Positions 57,139 through 64,000 of a stretch of 64,000 bases of DNA are shown here, piece by piece. The translations under genes and the position numbers were made by a program. Within the stretch, counting starts at the first letter, position 1; the number at the start of each line of letters is the position of its first letter. This stretch comes from Ahaetulla prasina (Eukaryota; Chordata; Lepidosauria; Squamata; Colubridae), in assembly GCF_028640845.1 (NCBI RefSeq), contig NC_080539.1:194255436-194319435 (forward strand), read 5' to 3'. A model generated the notes under the pieces. The model made no database searches. It was not told the origin of the DNA and saw only the letters and a program-made list of their open reading frames with translations.

Positions 57139-58404
57139 CTGGAATAGGAAAAAAGACAGGCATTGTGCTGTTAGTGCCGCAGCGTCATTTTATTTTATTA
57201 TTTATTTTGTTATTGTTTTATTTTGCTATTTCTTGCTATTCTGTCACTAACTCAGGAATATTGCAAACTGCATAATATTTAAAATAAAAATAAAAAATGG
57301 GATTAGGATTCACAGGAACTGTACCTTTGTGGACTGTCACAATACAAATTTCAGGTCATTATAATGTCCACTGATTAAAGAGACTTTGAATGAGACACAG
57401 ATCAGCTGTCGGTTGGTTGAAGTGATGGGTTAAACAAACCCTGAACTGGGTTTGACAAAAGCCAGTTATAAATAATATGGGATTTTTCCCTTGTTCAGCC
57501 TGTTGCCAATCAGCGGGTAAGATTGAAGGATAGGAAAGGTTATTTGCCCTTGTATTCTTGCTCAAACATCAGCTGATATTTTTTAAAATTCTAAGACATC
57601 AGTTTTATGGGTCATAGTGTTTGTGTTTGTTTTGGTGGAAAGTTATATACCTTATTTTATTTTCATGGATCGTGATTCTTAAAAGTACTGGGGTGAGCAA
57701 CTTCAAAAGCTGGAAATGACTGGGCATCTCCAGATCAGAGATGTCCTGGGAGTGGCAGCAAAACTTCAGTGAGGAACATAGCCACTGCATTTCTTACTAC
57801 AAATAGTATGAATCAGTGATAAAGTGCTATTAAAAAACTGAAAATGCCCCTTCCCTTTCATGTAAGATGAAGAGACCAAGAAAATGAATATCTTAGTTGT
57901 AATGCAGCGTGATCATTAAGTGACTTAAGATCTTTAGGAGTTCAATTAGAATGGATCAAGGAGCTGGAAACAATCTGCTTCCAATGGACAGAAAATAATT
58001 AATTCTTGAATAATTATCCAGACTAAGCCAACAACAAATATATAATATTAAAAGAAAAATTTGCATAAGTAATAACATATAACAAATGGGATTAAATTAA
58101 TAAATTATGTTGAGTGGCATTAAATGTTGCAAATGGACTTTTAACTGCCTAATGAAATTTTCCCTCAATCTTCTACCTCCTTCACTACTTTATTCCTCAT
58201 TTCTCCTCCAGTCTGCTTTGGTGGTCCCTTAATTCTCCAGAGGAGATTGGAGGATGTGCGAACGGTATAATTAATACAAGCAGTACAAATAGGAAAGAAT
58301 TCATTGTTGTTGTTCCTGTTGTTATCAGTAGCAACTCATTATAAGCAACTGATGTCCACAACCAGTAGAAAACTCTATTAGAAAAAAAAGAGTTTTTTAT
58401 TCAC
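57139..58404 (-). other. UNC80 intron 2, proximal copy
   Basis: 1266 bp, AT-rich, nothing recognised. The distal counterpart is 61279-62559. Confidence 0.8.
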
Positions 58405-58621
58405 CTAGAATAGTGGTTTGCCACCCTCCTCTCTCAATGCCACGCCTGTCTTCACCAATTCCAGAGAAACTGCCAAAAGAGAATGTGCTTCGAGTTGGTG
58501 ATACATCCAAATGGTCTTCATGGAGCAGGAAGGGCACTCCCATTCGCCGTTGCCTTTTCTTCCCTGTGTGGTGGAAAGGAATAGAGCCCTTGCGTTCACG
58601 ATCCTCCTTGCGGCTCTTGAA
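58405..58621 (-). CDS. UNC80: UNC80 exon 2, proximal copy
   Basis: 217 bp, phase 0 in, 1 out; 72 codons: FKSRKEDRERKGSIPFHHTG, KKRQRRMGVPFLLHEDHLDV, SPTRSTFSFGSFSGIGEDRR, GIERGGWQTTIL. Basic start, then serine-rich. The acceptor is TTTCCTGCAG and the donor GTGAAT. The distal copy at 62560-62776 has the same length. Confidence 0.97.
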
Positions 58622-59492
58622 CTGCAGGAAAAATGTAGAAGAAATCTATGCCGGACAACTCATAAGAGAATTGCAGAAAGTATGAAACAAGAATTCAGAG
58701 TTGCTTCAACAGTGAGATGGGTGGTAATTTAATTTTAATTAATTAATTAATTAATTAATTAATTTAATTTTAATTTAATTTTTTAATTTAATTTAATTTT
58801 AAAAAGCTTTGCTGGCTGGGGAATTCTGGGAGTTGAAGTCCTCCAAGCTTAAAGTTGCCAAGGTTGGAGACCCCTGCTCTGGAGCTCTCTTACATATCCA
58901 GTTTCATTTTGGCATCTTTGCACGGTCACAAATAATTACCAAAATATACTTAAGAACATTCAAGAGATTGTGACAAGTTAAAGAAATCCCAGCAGTTACC
59001 ACTTAACAGTCTTCTGACATTTTTTTAATGAAAAGCAGCCTCAAGAAAAGGAGGGTGCTCTCTCCCAACAGATCATTTTGCTATTTTAAAAAAACCTCTC
59101 TCCCCCCCACCCCAAGTTGTTCTCAATTGCAGGAAATAGCATTGTGAAGTTTACTTTGATTAGAAACAATTGAGAATTTCCTTGCAGTTGTTTTTGATTT
59201 GGTTTGTTTCATTAGATGGAAGTTTGTTCCATGGTTTCCCAGTAGGTTTTTTTCAAAATGAAAAGCAATGTCTACACTATTTGGTGTCCTCCTGAGCTTT
59301 AGGTAGAAGCCTGCCATTTTTTCTTGGACACAGACTATACTGGGCCATAGATCTTAATTGTACCCTATTATGAAAGGTGCAACAGCAAATATAAGGCTAA
59401 ATCCAACTGCAATATTAGACCTCCATCTAGTAAAATGCAGTTAGTATGTCATTTAGGGATCACACATGGAATTTAAAACGTTATAGTTTTAC
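58622..59492 (-). other. UNC80 intron 1, proximal copy
   Basis: 871 bp. Holds an (AATT)n-like run at 58726-58800 and a hAT-like end fragment. Confidence 0.8.
58805..58876 (-). mobile_element. hAT-like terminal fragment
   Basis: Minus strand starts CAGGGGTCTCCAACCTTGGC and continues GACTTCAACTCCCAGAATTC, one end of a common short element in reptile genomes. The other end is absent. Duplicated at 62960-63031. Confidence 0.55.
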
Positions 59493-59627
59493 CTTTTTAA
59501 ATATATTCATTCCCAAATCAGAGGAGAGATCTGGAACTGCTGGTCTCCTCAGGTTAGTTAGGGATACTTTGGCAAAAGCTTCGGTGCTTAATGATTTTTC
59601 TTCCTCATTACATTTCATTGTGAGATC
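59493..59627 (-). CDS. UNC80: UNC80 exon 1 (first seen), proximal copy
   Basis: 135 bp, phase 0 to 0, 45 residues: DLTMKCNEEEKSLSTEAFAK, VSLTNLRRPAVPDLSSDLGM, NIFKK. The acceptor is GAGTGTAG (59629-59628) and the donor GTAAAA. 'Exon 1' is only the first in this window; the true 5' exons are beyond 64000. UNC80 is a scaffold of more than 3000 residues that, with UNC79, binds the sodium-leak channel NALCN at the neuronal plasma membrane and sets resting excitability. The region covered here is within the N-terminal half. Confidence 0.95.
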
Positions 59628-60084
59628 CTACACTCCCCAAGAAAGACAAGAAAAAAACCAAGCATATAAAATGACCTTTTTGTCAGCATTTGTTTCCTTT
59701 GGATAATAGAGAATTGGAACCTTGTGGTAGTGTTTGAACTGTACTGTTTTGAATATGAATAGAAGTTTTTATTTAGTTTAATCATATTCAAACATCTCCA
59801 GTGTTAGCTGTTTCCTATCATTACAGACATCCTTCTGTCCATGTTCCAGTTTTCTATAATCTTGCAGTGTTCTCTAGAAAGTACAGAAAACAGTCTTCAC
59901 TGGCTATTTTGGAATCCTTATATCAGATCTTGTTTCTTGAAAGTCTTATTCTTCTGTAGACTTCAAAATTTAGCTAAAGTTGTTGCTGTTCCTAAATATC
60001 TGCTTATTTGCACCACTATCTGCACCTCTCTCTCTCTTTTCATTGATTCTCATGTTTGATAATATAGAAAAATACTAATCAATA
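59628..60084 (-). other. Intronic stretch upstream of proximal exon 1
   Basis: AT-rich. No feature seen up to the L1 fragment. Confidence 0.7.
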
Positions 60085-60390
60085 CTTCCTCTGCTTTTGG
60101 CCAGACAACAGAAAGAAAAATTAGAGGAAATAACAGGATTTGAAATTGTAAAGAAGGTTAAATATTTAGGGGTTTATATTACATCATCAAATGTGAAATT
60201 GTATAAGAATAACTATGAGGTTTTATGGCAAAAAGTTCAGAAGGAGTTGATTGTTTGGAAAAAAATTGCAATTATCATTGTTGGGGAGAATAGCTGCTAT
60301 TAAAATGAATGTTTTACCTAGATTTTTATTCCTCTTTCAGATGATACCAATAATTAAGAAAGATAAGAATCTTGAGGAATGGCAGAAGGA
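60085..60390 (+). mobile_element. L1 ORF2 fragment at the duplication junction
   Basis: The plus strand encodes parts of the L1 RT C-terminal region in two frames: VKKVKYLGVYITSS, then a shift, then [20 protein letters not shown] and NLEEWQKE. It is cut at about 60385, where the sequence becomes the tail of the Gypsy chromodomain element. Confidence 0.82.
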
Positions 60391-60457
60391 AGTGTGGACC
60401 ACTGACACTCTTCTTTATTTGTTTTCTTTCCTAGGATATAGCTTATAGGGGGACGCC

Positions 60458-60829
60458 TGTCAGGCCTGGAAACCATACTAGACTTTAGGGTTCCAGACGC
60501 TGCCACATTTTTCCCCTGAGGGGAAGAAGGGGGGGTTGAGGGGTATGGTAACATTCTTCAAGCGGTCAAGGTCGGATGGTGTTCACATCTGCAGGAGAAG
60601 TGGCGAGAGGATATTCGAATGAACTGGGAGAACGTGGGACCATGTGACCAGCAAAGGGGTTAGCGGGGTGGGACTCTTGGGGTTTGTATAACTGGGAAAA
60701 GAATCCGGAAGTTGAGTTTTGGAATTTCACTCATTGTGTGCCAGTTTCCTCATGCTAGTAAAGAACTCTGAAAGACAATGGCTTCTGAGTTTTTTTTTAT
60801 GCAGAAGAGGTTTTTCTGGAACCTTGACA
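60458..60829 (+). repeat. LTR 3, duplicate of the chromodomain Gypsy LTR
   Basis: 372 bp, preceded by a shortened copy of the pol tail and purine tract (60385-60457) and followed by ATTGG as LTR 2 is. No retroelement body belongs to it; it exists because of the segmental duplication. Confidence 0.92.
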
Positions 60830-61160
60830 ATTGGTCTATTTTGGAATCCTTGTCAGATCGGCAACTTTTGGGGAAATATTAGTTGTTCATACAAAGTTCA
60901 AACAATATATCATCTTTATCTACAACAATTCCTGCAACACTGCCCTCTTCTGATTTGATAAGAAGACTCACTTATAGCTGGGACCTGATATAAGTGCAAG
61001 TTCTGAAAAAAATCCTGGGTAACTCAAAAGTTTGTGATTTCTCATAGGAGAAAAATGAATTAATGTACCCATATTCTAATTCTAAGTAGTTGTCATCTGG
61101 GCTTCTTCAAGAACTATGTGCTGGAATATCACTTGCTCATGCTCTTAAATATCACCTCAC
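60830..61160 (-). other. Intron flank of distal exon 3
   Basis: Copy of 56688-57018, nothing else. Confidence 0.85.
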
Positions 61161-61278
61161 CATGGCTGTTGGAGTGGTCTGGCAGGTCAGTAACCAAAGT
61201 ATGATGGGAATGAGAATGCCGAGCACTTAGACTTTCCATCTCAGTAGCTGTATCAGAGCTGCCCGCCTTGTAAATCTC
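61161..61278 (-). pseudogene. UNC80: UNC80 exon 3, distal copy, with two 1-base deletions
   Basis: 118 bp against 120 in the proximal copy. One G is missing right at the acceptor and one in the GGGG run of the RRG codons, both in short homopolymers. The second loss moves the rest of the exon out of the UNC80 frame. Other differences are silent, such as CTG to CTA. It is either a dead exon copy or uncorrected sequencing error in one haplotype. Confidence 0.9.
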
Positions 61279-62559
61279 CTGGAATAGGAAAAAGACAGGC
61301 ATTGTGCTGTTAGTGCAGCGTCATTTTATTTTATTATTTATTTTGTTATTGTTTTATTTTGCTATTTCTTGCTATTCTGTCACTAACTCAGGAATATTGC
61401 AAACTGCATAATATTTAAAATAAAAATAAAAAATGGGATTAGGATTCACAGGAACTGTACCTTTGTGGAGTGTCACAATACAAATTTCAGGTCATTATAA
61501 TGTCCACTGATTAAAGAGACTTTGAATGAGACACAGATCAGCTGTCGGTTGGTTGAAGTGATGGGTTAAACAAACCCTGAACTGGGTTTGACAAAAGCCA
61601 GTTATAAATAATATGGGATTTTTCCCTTGTTCAGCCTGTTGCCAATCAGTGGGTAAGATTGAAGGATAGGAAAGGTTATTTGCCCTTGTATTCTTGCTCA
61701 AACATCAGCTGATATTTTTTAAAATTCTAAGACATCAGTTTTATGGGTCATAGTGTTTGTGTTTGTTTTGGTGGGAAGTTATATACCTTATTTTATTTTC
61801 ATGGATCGTGATTCTTAAAAGTACTGGGGTGAGCAACTTCAAAAGCTGGAAATGACTGGGCATCTCCAGATCAGAGATGTCCTGGGAGTGGCAGCAAAAC
61901 TTCAGTGAGGAACATAGCCACTGCATTTCTTACTACAAAGAGTATGAATCAGTGATAAAGTGCTATTAAAAAACTGAAAATGCCCCTTCCCTTTCATGTA
62001 AGATGAAGAGACCAAGAAAATGAATATCTTAGTTGTAATGCAGTGTGATCATTAAGTGACTTAAGAGCTATAGGAGTTCAATTAGAATGGATCAAGGAGC
62101 TGGAAACAATCTGCTTCCAATGGACAGAAAATAATTAATTCTTGAATAATTATCCAGACTAAGCCAACAACAAATATATAATATTAAAAGAAAAATTTGC
62201 ATAAGTAATAACATATAACAAATGGGATTAAATTAATAAATTATGTTGAGTGGCATTAAATGTTGCAAATGGACTTTTAACTGCCTAATGAAATTTTCCC
62301 TCAATCTTCTACCTCCTTCACTACTTTATTCCTCATTTCTCCTCCAGTCTGCTTTGGTGGTCCCTTAATTCTCCAGAGGAGATTGGAGGATGTGCGAACG
62401 GTATAATTAATACAAGCAGTACAAATAGGAAATAATTCATTGTTGTTGTTCCTGTTGTTATCAGTAGCAACTGATTATAAGCAACTGATGTCCACAACCA
62501 GTAGAAAACTCTGGTTTATTAGAAAAGTTACTTGTCTTCAGCAAGAGTCTTTTATTCAC
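61279..62559 (-). other. UNC80 intron 2, distal copy
   Basis: Copy of 57139-58404 with small indels. A net insertion of about 30 bases near 62512-62548 (GTTACTTGTCTTCAGCAAGA tract) is absent from the proximal copy. Confidence 0.85.
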
Positions 62560-62776
62560 CTAGAATAGTGGTTTGCCACCCTCCTCTCTCAATGCCACGC
62601 CTGTCTTCACCAATTCCAGAGAAACTGCCAAAAGAGAATGTGCTTCGAGTTGGTGATACATCCAAATGGTCTTCATGGAGCAGGAAGGGCACTCCCATTC
62701 GCCGTTGCCTTTTCTTCCCTGTGTGGTGGAAAGGAATAGAGCCCTTGCGTTCACGATCCTCCTTGCGGCTCTTGAA
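62560..62776 (-). CDS. UNC80: UNC80 exon 2, distal copy
   Basis: 217 bp; same codons and splice sites as 58405-58621 by eye. Used alone it would be functional, but joining it through distal exon 3 into proximal exon 2 breaks the frame. Confidence 0.9.
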
Positions 62777-63647
62777 CTGCAGGAAAAATGTAGAAGAAAT
62801 CTATGCCGGACAACTCATAAGAGAATTGCAGAAAGTATGAAACAAGAATTCAGAGTTGCTTCAACAGTGAGATGGGTGGTAATTTAATTTTAATTAATTA
62901 ATTAATTAATTAATTAATTTAATTTTAATTTAATTTTTTAATTTAATTTAATTTTAAAAAGCTTTGCTGGCTGGGGAATTCTGGGAGTTGAAGTCCTCCA
63001 AGCTTAAAGTTGCCAAGGTTGGAGACCCCTGCTCTGGAGCTCTCTTACATATCCAGTTTCATTTTGGCATCTTTGCACGGTCACAAATAATTACCAAAAT
63101 ATACTTAAGAACATTCAAGAGATTGTGACAAGTTAAAGAAATCCCAGCAGTTACCACTTAACAGTCTTCTGACATTTTTTTAATGAAAAGCAGCCTCAAG
63201 AAAAGGAGGGTGCTCTCTCCCAACAGATCATTTTGCTATTTTAAAAAAACCTCTCTCCCCCCCACCCCAAGTTGTTCTCAATTGCAGGAAATAGCATTGT
63301 GAAGTTTACTTTGATTAGAAACAATTGAGAATTTCCTTGCAGTTGTTTTTGATTTGGTTTGTTTCATTAGATGGAAGTTTGTTCCATGGTTTCCCAGTAG
63401 GTTTTTTTCAAAATGAAAAGCAATGTCTACACTATTTGGTGTCCTCCTGAGCTTTAGGTAGAAGCCTGCCATTTTTTCTTGGACACAGACTATACTGGGC
63501 CATAGATCTTAATTGTACCCTATTATGAAAGGTGCAACAGCAAATATAAGGCTAAATCCAACTGCAATATTAGACCTCCATCTAGTAAAATGCAGTTAGT
63601 ATGTCATTTAGGGATCACACATGGAATTTAAAACGTTATAGTTTTAC
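62777..63647 (-). other. UNC80 intron 1, distal copy
   Basis: Copy of 58622-59492, including the (AATT)n run at 62881-62956 and the hAT-like end fragment. Confidence 0.85.
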
Positions 63648-63782
63648 CTTTTTAAATATATTCATTCCCAAATCAGAGGAGAGATCTGGAACTGCTGGTC
63701 TCCTCAGGTTAGTTAGGGATACTTTGGCAAAAGCTTCGGTGCTTAATGATTTTTCTTCCTCATTACATTTCATTGTGAGATC
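63648..63782 (-). CDS. UNC80: UNC80 exon 1 (first seen), distal copy
   Basis: 135 bp; same 45 codons and splice sites as 59493-59627 by eye. It is the first UNC80 exon met by the polymerase in this window. Confidence 0.9.
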
Positions 63783-64000
63783 CTACACTCCCCAAGAAAG
63801 ACAAGAAAAAAACCAAGCATGTAAAATGACCTTTTTGTCAGCATTTGTTTCCTTTGGATAATAGAGAATTGGAACCTTGTGGTAGTGTTTGAACTGTACT
63901 GTTTTGAATATGAATAGAAGTTTTTATTTAGTTTAATCATATTCAAACATCTCCAGTGTTAGCTGTTTCCTATCATTACAGACATCCTTCTGTCCATGTT
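63783..64000 (-). other. Intronic sequence to the window end
   Basis: Copy of 59628-59845. No feature seen. Confidence 0.85.

Larger units (their letters stand above)
56230..64000. repeat. Tandem duplication, 4155-bp unit, carrying UNC80 exons 1-3
   Basis: Unit 1 is 56230-60384. Unit 2 starts at 60385 and runs off the window end (64000 matches 59845). The offset is exactly 4155 at both ends and 4142 in the middle because of small indels. Divergence looks like about one to two percent plus indels. At the join, L1-like sequence meets the tail of the Gypsy element with the shared bases AGAAGGA. The second unit's right end is not visible. Confidence 0.95.

Noticed and set aside
63601..63861. Plus-strand frame of 86 codons (also at 59446).
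   Set aside because: Antisense of UNC80 exon 1; the minus strand carries the conserved peptide and splice sites.

Overview
The window looks like nuclear DNA of a squamate reptile, most likely a snake. It holds a vertebrate neuronal gene with long AT-rich introns. The introns carry the retroelement mix typical of squamates: CR1 with a microsatellite tail, L2-type, Rex1-type and L1 LINEs, a Penelope-like element with GIY-YIG remnants, Ty3/Gypsy elements, and many short hAT and Tigger-like DNA elements. The species call is inference; the repeat types are read from translated fragments and element ends.

The only host gene I can support is UNC80, on the minus strand. UNC80 is the large scaffold of the NALCN sodium-leak channel complex. 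Transcription runs from high to low coordinates, and both gene ends lie outside the window. I place 21 distinct coding exons between 12395 and 59627, plus a second copy of three of them at 61161-63782. Boundaries were set by AG/GT sites, by reading-frame phase and by agreement with mammalian UNC80 as I remember it. Phases are continuous from exon 10 to exon 21 and from exon 1 (proximal copy) to exon 9. One link fails: between exon 9 (48235-48404) and exon 10 (43421-43517) a remembered serine/arginine-rich segment is missing, and splicing the two directly would create a stop codon.

Region by region: 1-12394 is one incomplete intron packed with transposons. These are a 4.55 kb Gypsy element with identical 190-bp LTRs and a 5-bp target-site duplication, a CR1 end with an (AACAT)20 tract, an L1 3' part carrying a 923-bp tandem duplication, and a Penelope-like element split by an L1-derived insertion. 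12395-43517 holds exons 21 to 10, with scattered hAT MITEs, a Rex1-type LINE and a second L1-derived element. 43518-48234 is the intron with the missing coding segment. It holds a 2.9 kb L2-type LINE, itself split by a solo LTR, and a CR1 reverse-transcriptase fragment. 48235-54685 holds exons 9 to 4, including a glycine-rich exon.

54862-64000 starts with an internally deleted chromodomain Gypsy element. A 4155-bp unit beginning at 56230 in that element is then repeated in tandem from 60385 to the window end. The repeat contains the element's LTR and UNC80 exons 1-3. The two copies are close but not identical, and the distal exon 3 has two single-base losses. Either this is a recent tandem duplication or two haplotypes were placed end to end in the assembly. 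Together with a Gypsy element that has identical LTRs but shifted frames, it makes base-level assembly quality a real question here.

I found no new enzymatic or defence system. The observations most worth checking are the exon-carrying tandem duplication, the missing UNC80 segment, and the nested insertions with intact target-site duplications.
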